Position numbers and translations under genes: made by a program
In this document: one piece after another, positions 15,980 through 24,471 of the stretch
How the letters are laid out: the number at the start of each line of letters is the position of its first letter
Numbering within the stretch: the stretch's first letter is position 1
Source: Janthinobacterium agaricidamnosum NBRC 102515 = DSM 9628
GTDB taxonomy: Bacteria; Pseudomonadota; Gammaproteobacteria; Burkholderiales; Burkholderiaceae_D
Direction: 5' to 3'
DNA length: 64,000 nucleotides
NCBI RefSeq assembly: GCF_000723165.1
Contig: NZ_HG322949.1
Location: 1,696,121 to 1,760,120, forward strand
The notes under the pieces: generated by a model
Databases searched by the model: none
The model's input: only the letters and a program-made list of their open reading frames with translations
Told to the model about the DNA's origin: nothing

Positions 15980-17401
15980 TCAAGCCTCGATAAAGCGCAT
16001 CTTGAAGCTGCGGCCCTTGATGTTGCCAAAGTCGCGGCCCAGCGGGTTGCCGCCGTTGAGGCGCTTGAACGCGCTTTCCGCCACCGTGCGGTCGAGCGCG
16101 ACGTAGGTCATGAATTCGAAGACGTTGATCTTGCCGACCTGTTCCTTGGTCAGGCCCGCGTCGCCGGTCAGCGCGCCCAGCAAGTCGCCGGGACGCAGCT
16201 TGTCCTTCTTGCCGCCCATGATGCACAGCGTGACCATCGGTGCCGGCGCCGCCGCATCGTATTCGCTGTCGTCCAGTTCCTTCAGGTCGTGCCATTGCAC
16301 GCTGCTGTCCTGGTATTGCTCGATCAGCTTGACCCATTTTTTCTCGTTCGGCGCGCACAGCGACAGCGCCAGTCCCTTTTCGCCGCCACGGCCGGTACGG
16401 CCGATGCGGTGGATGTGGACTTCGGTATCTTTCGAGACATCGACGTTGATCACCGCGCCCAGGCTCTGGATATCCAGGCCGCGCGCGGCGACGTCGGTGG
16501 CCACCAGCACCGAGCAGCTGCGGTTGGCGAACAGCACCAGGATTTCATCGCGCTCGCGCTGTTCCAGCTCGCCGTAAAGGGCCAGCGCCGAAAAGCCTTG
16601 CTGGCGCAATTCGTCGGCCAGTTCGCGGCAATGGATCTTGGTATTGCAAAACGCCAGCGTCGACACCGGCTTGAAGTGCTTCAGCAGTTTGCCGACGGCG
16701 GCATTGCGGTCGTCGAAGCCGACTTCGTAAAAACGCTGTTCGATCTGGTCGTTATCGTGCTGCGCCTCGACCGTCACTTCGATCGGATCGACCAGGAACG
16801 AGGCGGTGGCGCGGCGGATGTCGTCCGGGTAGGTGGCCGAAAACAGCAGCGTCTGGCGGCGCGCCGGGCAGGCGCTGACGATGCCGGCGATTTCCTCGTA
16901 AAAGCCCATGTCCGTCATGCGGTCGGCTTCATCGAGCACCAGCGTCTGCACATTGTTCAATTTGATGGTGCCGCGTCCGATATGGTCGCGCAAGCGGCCC
17001 GGCGTGCCGACCACGATGTGGGCGCCATGTTCCAGCGAGGCGATTTGCGGGCGCATCGGCGCGCCGCCGGTCAGCGTCAGGATCTTGATGTTGCCGGCGC
17101 TGCGCGCCAGGCGGCGCAGCTCATTGGCGACCTGGTCGGCCAGTTCGCGGGTCGGGCACAGCACCAGTCCCTGCACCGCGAACCAGGCCGGATTGAGCTT
17201 GTGCAAAATGCCGATGCCGAAGGCGGCGGTCTTGCCGCTGCCGGTCTTGGCCTGGGCGATCAAGTCGCGCCCGTCCAGCACCGCCGGCAGGCTTTGCGCC
17301 TGGATCGTCGTCATTTCGTGGTAGCCGAGCAGGTCCAGGTTGGTCAGGAAGGCGGGCGTCAGCGGCAGGCTGGAAAATGCGGTCGGGGATGTCGGAGTCA
17401 T
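15980..17401 (-). CDS. dbpA: DbpA, DEAD-box RNA helicase of 50S ribosome assembly
   Basis: A 473-residue ATP-dependent RNA helicase. Motifs run in order: Q motif (near YHEMTTIQAQ), AKTGSGKT, PTRELA, GTPGR, DEAD (VLDEADRM), SAT, and HRIGRTGR. The last 75 residues (VTLCIMGGKKDKLRPGDLLG and following) are the DbpA RNA-binding domain that docks on hairpin 92 of 23S rRNA, separating it from RhlE/SrmB. Length matches family norms. It converges with the amino-acid operon across a 107-bp gap. Transcription comes from the right with no operon partner. Confidence 0.95.
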   Translation of the reverse strand: MTPTSPTAFSSLPLTPAFLTNLDLLGYHEMTTIQAQSLPAVLDGRDLIAQAKTGSGKTAAFGIGILHKLNPAWFAVQGLVLCPTRELADQVANELRRLARSAGNIKILTLTGGAPMRPQIASLEHGAHIVVGTPGRLRDHIGRGTIKLNNVQTLVLDEADRMTDMGFYEEIAGIVSACPARRQTLLFSATYPDDIRRATASFLVDPIEVTVEAQHDNDQIEQRFYEVGFDDRNAAVGKLLKHFKPVSTLAFCNTKIHCRELADELRQQGFSALALYGELEQRERDEILVLFANRSCSVLVATDVAARGLDIQSLGAVINVDVSKDTEVHIHRIGRTGRGGEKGLALSLCAPNEKKWVKLIEQYQDSSVQWHDLKELDDSEYDAAAPAPMVTLCIMGGKKDKLRPGDLLGALTGDAGLTKEQVGKINVFEFMTYVALDRTVAESAFKRLNGGNPLGRDFGNIKGRSFKMRFIEA

Positions 17402-17513
17402 AGGGCGGACCAGGTAAAGGCAAGCATGGGGAGGGTGGACACAGTCTACAGGCGAACCGTGCGGCTGTGCAAATGGACGGGCCGCGTCTGCTGGCGGGAC
17501 CGCTGCGCTACTG

Positions 17514-17750
17514 TCAGTTCGGCGCCCAGACCGGCAAGCCGGTCACATCGAGGCCTTCGTCGCGCTGCCATACCGGCAAGCCGCTGGTATCGGTCGCTTC
17601 CAGCAATTCGAGCTGCACCTGTTTCAGCGCGGTCTTCTTGCTGCGCAAGCGGCGCTTCGGCTCAGGCTCGGGCTGCGGCGCCGCCGTCACGGGCGGCGCC
17701 GGCGCAAAGCCCGGCAAGTCGATGGTGGCGTTATCTTTTTTATCTCTCAT
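17514..17750 (-). CDS. Small hypothetical protein
   Basis: A 78-residue acidic/proline-rich protein with a basic middle (KRRLRSKKTALK). GLPVW occurs twice near the C-terminus (TSGLPVWQRD and VTGLPVWAPN). No signal peptide or membrane segment. I do not recognise a family; the internal repeat and the good coding context make it more likely real than chance. It lies 112 bp from dbpA on the same strand and upstream of it. The ribosome site is weak. Confidence 0.5.
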   Translation of the reverse strand: MRDKKDNATIDLPGFAPAPPVTAAPQPEPEPKRRLRSKKTALKQVQLELLEATDTSGLPVWQRDEGLDVTGLPVWAPN

Positions 17751-17870
17751 TTCTGAATCTCATGCCCTTGCAGGCGACGGACCGGCCGTACTTGCAAGGA
17801 GCGGGCAGCGGACTGCCCGCTGGAATAAGTGCTGTGGCGGCGCACCCGGCGCCGAAAAACGCGGCGCACA

Positions 17871-17905
17871 AAACAAAAGCCCGGCTACAGGAGTCGGGCT
17901 CAAAG
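17871..17905 (-). terminator. Rho-independent terminator of the AcpA-like gene
   Basis: On the minus strand, AGCCCG / CGGGCT flank an 11-nt loop and are followed by TTTTGTTTT. It lies about 100 nt after the phosphatase stop codon. Confidence 0.85.
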
Positions 17906-18002
17906 TTGATAATTCAAGTGCGGCACGCAGTGTATCACAATCCGATTTCACCGTGGGAGGGCTTTTGGCCGCCGCCACGGTGGATTCAGGTGCGATGGCG
18001 GA

Positions 18003-19664
18003 TCAGCGGAAGCTCAGCGCGCCGGTCAGGTCGCCCGGCGGCAGCGCGCCGCGCGCGGCGAATGCCTCGTTACGGAACTTCAAGCCTTCCAGCAGCGGCA
18101 AGTCGTGCAGGCGGGTGATCAGGCGCATGATCGAGGTGGTGTCGTAGAAGCTGTGATCGACCGCGCCTTTTTTCGCGTACGGCGACACGATAATGGCCGG
18201 AATGCGCGAACCCGGACCCCAGCGGTCGCCTTTCGGCGGCGCGACGTGATCCCACCAGCCGCCGTTTTCGTCGAAGGTGATCACCACGATCATGTCTTTC
18301 CACTGCGGCGATTTCTTCAAGTGCTCGATCACGTTGGCCACGTGCTGGTCGCCCGATTCGATGTCCGAATACCCGGCGTGCAGGTTCAAATTGCCTTGCG
18401 GTTTGTAGAAGGCCACCGCCGGCAGCTTGCCGGCCACCACGTCGGCCAGGAACTTGTTGGAAATCGGGCTGTCGCCCAGGCCGCCGTCGCGCAAGTGCTC
18501 GGCGCGCGCCGCGGTGCCGGGAGCGAACTGCTTGAAGTAGTTCAGCGGCTGGTGGTGATACTGGAAGTTCGGCTTGGCGCCGCCGCCCTTGTGGTCCAGC
18601 GCCGCTTGCCAGCTGCCGCCGTACCAGGCCCAGCTGACGCCTTTGCGCGACAGCAGGTCGCCGATGGTGTCGTAGGTCTGCGGCGGCAGCGTGTTGGCGT
18701 CTTCCGGATCGGCCAGCAGCGGATCGCCGCCGGCGGCAGGGCGAATGTAGCTGGGCTGGAATGGCGGGGCCATGGTGTTGACCGCGTAGCCGTCCGGCGT
18801 CAGCGCGCCGTCGTTGACGTATTTGGGCTTGCCGTCCAGCGCCGACGCCGGGCATTCCGGCGAGATCGCCAGGCGCACGCCGGTCGGGCCGTCGGACAAG
18901 ACCGCGATTTTCTTTTTCGCGGCCGTTTCGGCGGCGTTGAAGTATTCGTTCGGACGGCCGGTGACCAGGAACTGGTGGTTCATGTACGAACCGCCGAACG
19001 CCGCCATGAAGAAATTGTCGCACAGCGTGAATTGCTGGGCGATTTGCCACATGTTCAGGTTCTTCGAGGTTGCGCCGTAATGGCCCATCACCAGGCCGCC
19101 GCTGTCGGCCCACGCGGCAAAGCCGTCGTTCTTGCCGCCGTTGATCTGCATCTGGTTGTTATAGAAGCGGTGCACCAGGTCGCGCGTGACCAGGCCTTCC
19201 GGCAGCGGCTTGCCTTCGGCGTCGCTCAAGGCGAACGGAGCGTTGGCCAGGCCCTGGATCTGGTTTTCCTTGATGATGTAATCCTTGCCGCCGATGTTTT
19301 GCTGGTCCGGCACCAGGCCGCCCCAGATCTTCGGCAGCGTCGCCATCGGCTTGCCGTCGCGGTCCAGTTGCTGCGCCTGCGCGGCGCTCACTTCCGACAA
19401 GGGCGAAGCGGTGCCGGGAAAGTTCGCGAACAGATTATTGAAGCTGCGGTTTTCCAGGTAAATCACGACCACGTTCTTGACGTTGGCCTTCAGCTTGGCG
19501 TCGAGCGAACCCTTGCTCGCTTTGGCGGCCGGCTTGGCTTCGGCCATCAGCGGCAGGGTGCTGGCCAGGCCAACCGCGGAGGCGGCCTGGAAAATGCGGC
19601 GACGCGACGGGTTGGCTGGAAGATCGGCCGAATCGCTCGGCGGTACTTTGGCTTGGTCCTTCAC
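18003..19664 (-). CDS. AcpA-like acid phosphatase/phospholipase C-family phosphoesterase, Tat-exported
   Basis: A 553-residue phosphoesterase. The N-terminus has SRRRIFQAAS followed by a hydrophobic run, a twin-arginine export signal (residues 20-45). The mature part shows the family's metal and nucleophile elements: VVVIYLENRSFNNLF near residue 65, MNHQFLVTGRP in the middle, and ITFDENGGWWDHVAPP near the C-terminus. Such enzymes release phosphate from periplasmic phosphomonoesters or lipids. A degenerate pair of TGTCG repeats 11 bp apart lies about 50 bp upstream and might be a weak Pho box. The exact substrate is not determined. It is transcribed alone. Confidence 0.88.
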   Translation of the reverse strand: MKDQAKVPPSDSADLPANPSRRRIFQAASAVGLASTLPLMAEAKPAAKASKGSLDAKLKANVKNVVVIYLENRSFNNLFANFPGTASPLSEVSAAQAQQLDRDGKPMATLPKIWGGLVPDQQNIGGKDYIIKENQIQGLANAPFALSDAEGKPLPEGLVTRDLVHRFYNNQMQINGGKNDGFAAWADSGGLVMGHYGATSKNLNMWQIAQQFTLCDNFFMAAFGGSYMNHQFLVTGRPNEYFNAAETAAKKKIAVLSDGPTGVRLAISPECPASALDGKPKYVNDGALTPDGYAVNTMAPPFQPSYIRPAAGGDPLLADPEDANTLPPQTYDTIGDLLSRKGVSWAWYGGSWQAALDHKGGGAKPNFQYHHQPLNYFKQFAPGTAARAEHLRDGGLGDSPISNKFLADVVAGKLPAVAFYKPQGNLNLHAGYSDIESGDQHVANVIEHLKKSPQWKDMIVVITFDENGGWWDHVAPPKGDRWGPGSRIPAIIVSPYAKKGAVDHSFYDTTSIMRLITRLHDLPLLEGLKFRNEAFAARGALPPGDLTGALSFR

Positions 19665-19831
19665 TCACTTCTCCTTGGGGTGGTTGCTGCTGTTTTTTGC
19701 TGCCGGCGAATTCGACAATCAAGCGACAAGCCGCCAGACGGGCTGCGGCTTGTAGTGGGGGAAAATTGTATCACTCTGAAAAGGGCAGTGTGGGAATTCC
19801 TGCGTGGATGTTGATGAGTGTTAAAAGTGGC

Positions 19832-21316
19832 TCATTCGGACTTCGCCCAGATGCCTTCGCCCATGATCGCAGCATAGATCAACCGGCCGTGCTCAAATCG
19901 ATAGATGTCGCTGTGGCTGCCGCCGCCCGTCTCATAGGCGTTTTCTGAAATTAACTCAGACGCATCGACGTAGTAGATATTCTTGGAAGTTCCGAGAAAT
20001 TTCGGGGCAACCTCTCCGTTGTGATCGGCGACAGCACAATGAGCCAAACGTGGGCCATCGTGATCGGCTGCACAGAACTTCCTGTAGCTCTTCTCCTCAC
20101 CCAGGTATGTACCCCAGAACGGCAGTGGCACAGCCCTGTCGCTGGCTGAGGCTGTGATCACGAAACGTTGTGCCCGAGGACATCCTTTCGGATAATAAAC
20201 GACATTGTGTAGCCAGCTAGTACGCCCAAAGATTCGTTCAGAAAGATACGCCGGTTCCAGGTTTACAAGGACGTCGATATCGGCAAGCGGTGTGGTTGTC
20301 GTCTTTTCCGGACGAACGACGGCCGGACCGGCGCAAGCTGCCACAGAGCTCGCCTTGGCGCCGAAGCTGTGGCCCAGCACGACAACCGGCAAGTCCTTCT
20401 TATAACCCTCCCGAGTCTTCACAGCCTCCCGCACGGCTGGCAACGTGTCGTGCAGAAGTACTCCAAGCCAGGACATGCCGACCTCGTCGGCATCACCCGC
20501 CTTCGTAGGAAAACTGACGATCTTGATCGCAGGATCAAGCCAGTTGCTGCTCCACTGGCTGGGCCAGGTGACGCCAATCACTAGCGGATTGAAGGGCAGC
20601 CCAGGCATTGCCTTAAGTTTATCGGGGCGACGCTTATGCGCCTTCTCGATATTCCACATCAGCGAGTTGAAATTGCGTACGGCCTCTTCTTGGACTGTGT
20701 TCCAGCCCATAACCAAGACGATGATATGAGTGTAGGCAGCGCCGGTGCCAAAAACGGCCGCTGCTTTGTCGGCCGCATCGCCTTGAGCCTTGGTCAGACG
20801 GGAAGCGATGCGGTGCCCGATGTCGTCACGCAGTTCATCAAGGGCCTTCCAGCTATTGGGGAATGCATCGTTCGGGTGCCGAATTATCATTTCCTGCGCC
20901 AGGTCACATGCTCGGACAAGTTGCCGGTTGACTGAATCAGATGACTGTATGTAAGCATTGAAGAGCGTGCAGTTGTTGAATTGTCGCGCGTCCGCGAAAT
21001 GCCGAATGACATGGGTTACGGCCATCACCTTACTATCATCGAACTTTGCTTGCAGTGCGCCATTCTCCAGTCCATACTCTTTTCGGTTCCGGACGTCTAT
21101 GCCGCCTGGAGGGCGGCGCACCTTCTCGATGCCGACCAAATAACCATCGAACCGTGGTGTGATTTCGAACGGATAATAGAGTGCACTGTGAAACAACCGG
21201 GTGATGGAGCCGTTGGTATGCAGAGCTTCCTCCTCCGTTTGCAGGCGTCGCGGGGTCTCGGCACAACCCAGCAGTGCCGCAGCGATGAGAATTAGGGCGA
21301 GAAAGTTTGGCTTCAT
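19832..21316 (-). CDS. Outer-membrane-type lipoprotein with alpha/beta-hydrolase fold, function unknown
   Basis: A 494-residue protein starting with a lipoprotein signal (LIAAALLGC, cysteine 18). The C-terminal half has the nucleophile elbow LGHSFGA (Ser317) after VVV, and an upstream HIIVLVMGWNTVQEE strand, as in hydrolases of DUF900-like type. The N-terminal 180 residues match nothing I know. It probably hydrolyses an ester or lipid at the envelope. The surrounding 1.5 kb reads less GC-rich than flanking genes, and an IS256 relic lies directly upstream, which fits horizontal acquisition. The lipobox has no Asp at +2 (CAE), compatible with outer membrane sorting. Confidence 0.72.
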   Translation of the reverse strand: MKPNFLALILIAAALLGCAETPRRLQTEEEALHTNGSITRLFHSALYYPFEITPRFDGYLVGIEKVRRPPGGIDVRNRKEYGLENGALQAKFDDSKVMAVTHVIRHFADARQFNNCTLFNAYIQSSDSVNRQLVRACDLAQEMIIRHPNDAFPNSWKALDELRDDIGHRIASRLTKAQGDAADKAAAVFGTGAAYTHIIVLVMGWNTVQEEAVRNFNSLMWNIEKAHKRRPDKLKAMPGLPFNPLVIGVTWPSQWSSNWLDPAIKIVSFPTKAGDADEVGMSWLGVLLHDTLPAVREAVKTREGYKKDLPVVVLGHSFGAKASSVAACAGPAVVRPEKTTTTPLADIDVLVNLEPAYLSERIFGRTSWLHNVVYYPKGCPRAQRFVITASASDRAVPLPFWGTYLGEEKSYRKFCAADHDGPRLAHCAVADHNGEVAPKFLGTSKNIYYVDASELISENAYETGGGSHSDIYRFEHGRLIYAAIMGEGIWAKSE

Positions 21317-21509
21317 AAAAGCTCCTTGAGTGGATTTTTACAACGCATAAATCTAGCTGCCTAACATGTCATGTTCAATCTCGACGAAGGACTGCTGTAA
21401 GAGCTGGGAGCACAATGCCAGTTCTGGCCGATCACTACCATTGCGTTCAGGATAGCAGATTACAAAAAAAGAAAATAACGCACATTGTTACAGTTTCATA
21501 TCGCACGCC

Positions 21510-22225
21510 GGACGTGTAAGAAATTCTGCGTGTGCGTGGGCGGGCTTTAGTGAATCGCGTTGGTGAAGCGCTCGCCGAACATGATGGCAAACTGCTTGGC
21601 CGCCTCGTCGCTGGGGAAGTGGCCGCGATTCTTGACGATCTTCCGAAGGCGCATATGCAGGCTCTCAATGGCCTCCGGGAAGCCGCGCAGGCCATCAACG
21701 ACGGCGATCAGGATGTCTTCCAGCCCGCGATTCTTCAGCTCGTTAAACACCTTCAGCCAGAATTTGGCGCCCTCGGTCTGTTCGATCCACAGGCCCGGCA
21801 CTTCCTTGCGGCCGTCGGCACGGATGCACAGCGCCAGATAGACGGCCTTGTTCTTGACGGTACCCTCGTCGCGGATCTTTAGGCGCAGCGCGTCAAAGTA
21901 GACGATGGGATACATCGCTTCCAGCGGGCGCTGCTGCCATTGCGGTGGTTCTTGCTGGACGCCTCTTCGTTGGCCAGATGGCGGGTCAATTCGGCCGCCA
22001 GCATGCGCTCGGCCAGCATCTTCTTGAACTGGCCGGCAAGGCCCGACTCGCCGAGAGTCGACTCGGCATTCTTATTCTGGACTTGGGCCAGCAACTGGTC
22101 GATCAGCTCAACCGGGAACGCTCTTTCTTTTTTCTAGGCTTCTTGGTGGTCATTGCATCGCTCATGGAATATCCTTTTCGGTATTATTTCATGACCCCGC
22201 TTCACACAAAAATGCTTACAGGCTC
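21510..22225 (-). mobile_element. IS256-family element remnant with imperfect terminal inverted repeats
   Basis: A 0.7-kb relic of a roughly 1.3-kb IS. The transposase (minus strand, from ATG 22165) is broken by a frameshift in an A-run near 22130, a middle deletion with frame change near 21920 ([10 protein letters not shown] joins [16 protein letters not shown]) and a third deletion near 21615 (PSDEAA joins [11 protein letters not shown]). Lost segments include part of the catalytic core, so no active transposase is made. TGTAAG at 21515-21520 and CTTACA at 22215-22220 open imperfect inverted ends (AAATTCTGCGTGTG inward on the left, CATTTTTGTGTG on the right). It could still be moved by a full copy elsewhere. 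Confidence 0.82.
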
Positions 22226-22229
22226 CCGA

Positions 22230-22269
22230 AAAACCAAAAGCCGCTGATTCTCGAAGAAAATCAACGGCT
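22230..22269 (-). terminator. Terminator of the initiator tRNA
   Basis: On the minus strand, AGCCGTTGATT / AATCAGCGGCT (one G:T pair) form an 11-bp stem, followed by TTTTGGTTTTT. It lies 11 nt beyond the tRNA 3' end. Confidence 0.88.
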
Positions 22270-22279
22270 TGCTGTATTC

Positions 22280-22356
22280 TGGTTGCGGGGACAGGATTTG
22301 AACCTGTGACCTTCGGGTTATGAGCCCGACGAGCTGCCAGACTGCTCCACCCCGCG
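22280..22356 (-). tRNA. Initiator tRNA-fMet (anticodon CAT)
   Basis: A 77-nt tRNA beginning CGCGGGGTGG. The first base C does not pair with A72, and the anticodon stem has three consecutive G:C pairs (GGG/CCC around CTCATAA). Both are diagnostic of the initiator rather than elongator methionine tRNA. CCA is encoded. Confidence 0.96.
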
Positions 22357-22510
22357 TCTGTGAAACGAATTATATAGCAGTTTGTTACGCCGCGCAATGG
22401 CTGGGCCGATGACGCCGTGTGCGCTTCCCATGAGAAATGCTGGCGGCCGCGCTGCTACAATCAAATGCGTTACATCCGGCCGCGACGGCCGCTAAATCAT
22501 CCTGGAGGGA

Positions 22511-23092
22511 ATGTTCGTGTTTTCAACATGTGTCTGGCTTAATCCGCCGCAACAATCGTCCATCGATGCGCAGGGTTTGCGGGTGGTTACCGACGCCGAT
22601 ACCGATTTCTGGCGCAAGACCCAATATGGATTCATCCGCGACAGCGGGCATTTTTTCGGCGCGGCGGTCGCGGGCGACTTCACGGCGCAAGTCCATGTGC
22701 GCGGCAGTTTCAAGGAGCTGTACGACCAGGCCGGCCTGATGGTGCGTATCGACGAGCGGCACTGGATCAAGGCCGGCATCGAGTTTTCGGATGGCCAGAT
22801 GCTGCTGAGTTCGGTGTTGACCGATGAGGTTTCCGATTGGGCGATGGGTGTCGCGCCGGCCATGCCGGACGGTTTCTGGCTGCGCATGACGGTCGCCGGC
22901 GGCGCGATGCGGGTACAGTTTTCAGCCGATGGCAAGGTCTGGCCGCTGCTCCGGCTGGCGCCGTTTCCATCGGCCCGCTCGTATCAGGTCGGGCCGATGT
23001 GCTGCACGCCGCAGCGCGGCGGGCTGGAGGTGCTGTTTTCGCAGTTCAGCGTCGGCCCGGCGCTGGGCAAGGATTTGCACGACTTGAGCTGA
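22511..23092 (+). CDS. DUF1349 family protein (concanavalin-like fold)
   Basis: A 193-residue protein of the DUF1349 type, a lectin-like beta sandwich. Marks are TDFWRKTQYGFIRDSGHFF near residue 30, DQAGLMVRIDERHWIKAGIE in the middle and VGPMCCTPQRGGLEVLF near the end. Its role is unknown; homologues were once annotated as regulators of enolase. GGAGGG lies immediately before the ATG at 22511 with only 2 nt spacing, so the GTG at 22517 (8 nt) is the likelier true start, giving 191 residues. Transcription is toward the methyltransferase, with a 22-bp gap. Confidence 0.82.
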   Translation: MFVFSTCVWLNPPQQSSIDAQGLRVVTDADTDFWRKTQYGFIRDSGHFFGAAVAGDFTAQVHVRGSFKELYDQAGLMVRIDERHWIKAGIEFSDGQMLLSSVLTDEVSDWAMGVAPAMPDGFWLRMTVAGGAMRVQFSADGKVWPLLRLAPFPSARSYQVGPMCCTPQRGGLEVLFSQFSVGPALGKDLHDLS

Positions 23093-23114
23093 ACCCGCCG
23101 TTAGTCCCGTTTTT

Positions 23115-24293
23115 TCAGATGGCGGCGAGGCGCCACAGCGACGTCACTTCGGCGGCGCGCGCCGCGTGCAGCGCATCGCTCGCATCGGTGGCGCGCGGGT
23201 GGGTCGGCTTGACGTCGATCCGCTCCAGCACTTTCAATCCGGCGTCTGCTATCCACGCCAGCAATTGCGCGCGCGGACGCAGGCCCAGGTGTTCCGCCAG
23301 GTCGGACAGGATCAGCCAGCCTTCGCCGCCCGGTTCCAGGTGCTGCGCCAGTCCGCCGAGGAAACCGCGCAGCATGCGGCTGTCCGGATCGTAGACGGCG
23401 TATTCGATCGGCGAGCTGGGGCGTGCCGGCAGCCATGGCGGGTTACAGACGATCAGCGGCGCGCGGCCGGCCGGGAACAGGTCGGCTTGCAGCACCTCGA
23501 CTGTCTCGCCCAGGTCGAGGCGGGCCAGGTTTTCGCGCGCGCAGCTCAGGGCGCGCTGATCCTGGTCGGTGGCGACGATGCGTTCGATGCCGCGCTGCGC
23601 CAGCACCGCCGCCAGCACGCCGGTGCCGGTGCCGATGTCGAACGCCAGTTTGGCGCGCGCCGGGACCGGCGCTTGCGCCACCAGCCCGACGTATTCGCTG
23701 CGGATCGGCGCGAACACGCCGTAATGCGGGTGGATGCGCTGGCCCAGCGCTTCCAGTTCGACGCCGGTGCGGCGCCATTCGTGCGCGCCGATCAGGCCGA
23801 GCAATTCGCGCAGCGAGGCGACGAACGCTTCCTGGCCGCGGCCGTACGCTTCATTGCATGCCAGTTTGACGTCCGGCGCGCGGCGCAGCGGGATGCCGTA
23901 GTCGGCGTCGAACGGCACCAGCAGCATCGCCAGCGTGCGCGCGCGCTGCGACTGGGCCTGGCGGTGCAGATGGAATGCTTCGGTCGGCGTCGGTTCGGGC
24001 CTGGCCAGTTTGGCGGCCTTGGCCTTCTTGCTCGGCTTGTCGTTTTTATGGTCGGCGCGGCGCGCCAGCGCCTGCAGCAGCTGGCGCGCATTCTGGAAGT
24101 CGCCGCGCCACAGCAGCGCGGTGCCTTCGCACGCCAGCCGGTAGGCGACGTCGGCATTGGTGCGGTCGTCGGCGATGACGACTTTTTTCGGCGCCGGCAT
24201 GCCGCTTTCGGAGCGCCAGCGGGCCGAGTGTTCGACGCCGTCCTCGGTCCAGCGGATGACAGGGTGCGCGGCTGCCGTGGTGATGGTGTTCAT
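23115..24293 (-). CDS. SAM-dependent methyltransferase with NPPW motif (HemK/RlmG-like)
   Basis: A 392-residue class I methyltransferase. The SAM-binding motif DIGTGTG is at 219-225 and the catalytic NPPW at 284-287, the pattern of N-methyltransferases acting on amide or exocyclic amines. The first 190 residues form an extra domain with a basic linker (KPSKKAKAAK). The frame stays open upstream to 24449, but the ATG at 24293 opens the conserved part (MNTITTAAAHPVIRW), so I start there. The target is not certain: a protein glutamine or an rRNA guanine are both plausible. It converges with the DUF1349 gene. Confidence 0.82.
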   Translation of the reverse strand: MNTITTAAAHPVIRWTEDGVEHSARWRSESGMPAPKKVVIADDRTNADVAYRLACEGTALLWRGDFQNARQLLQALARRADHKNDKPSKKAKAAKLARPEPTPTEAFHLHRQAQSQRARTLAMLLVPFDADYGIPLRRAPDVKLACNEAYGRGQEAFVASLRELLGLIGAHEWRRTGVELEALGQRIHPHYGVFAPIRSEYVGLVAQAPVPARAKLAFDIGTGTGVLAAVLAQRGIERIVATDQDQRALSCARENLARLDLGETVEVLQADLFPAGRAPLIVCNPPWLPARPSSPIEYAVYDPDSRMLRGFLGGLAQHLEPGGEGWLILSDLAEHLGLRPRAQLLAWIADAGLKVLERIDVKPTHPRATDASDALHAARAAEVTSLWRLAAI

Positions 24294-24471
24294 GCGGCCA
24301 CCTGCGGGCGGACGTGGGCGAAGGCGGGCGCGGTAAAACGGAAATTCAAGGGCATGGTCGGGCAATCGAAAGGAAGAAGGGCGCGCGGCGGCGTCGCATG
24401 CGCTGGCCCGTGGTCGCCTATTATACGTGGCCCGGGATGGCAGGCCCAAGCGCTTGCCCGATGCCCCGGCT

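Noticed and set aside
17760..17978. A 72-codon minus-strand frame between the phosphatase and the small hypothetical gene
   Set aside because: It overlaps the phosphatase terminator at 17871-17905 and has no ribosome site.
16289..18118. A 600-codon plus-strand frame opposite dbpA
   Set aside because: Same antisense effect of codon bias; no protein motif, and dbpA motifs are complete on the minus strand.
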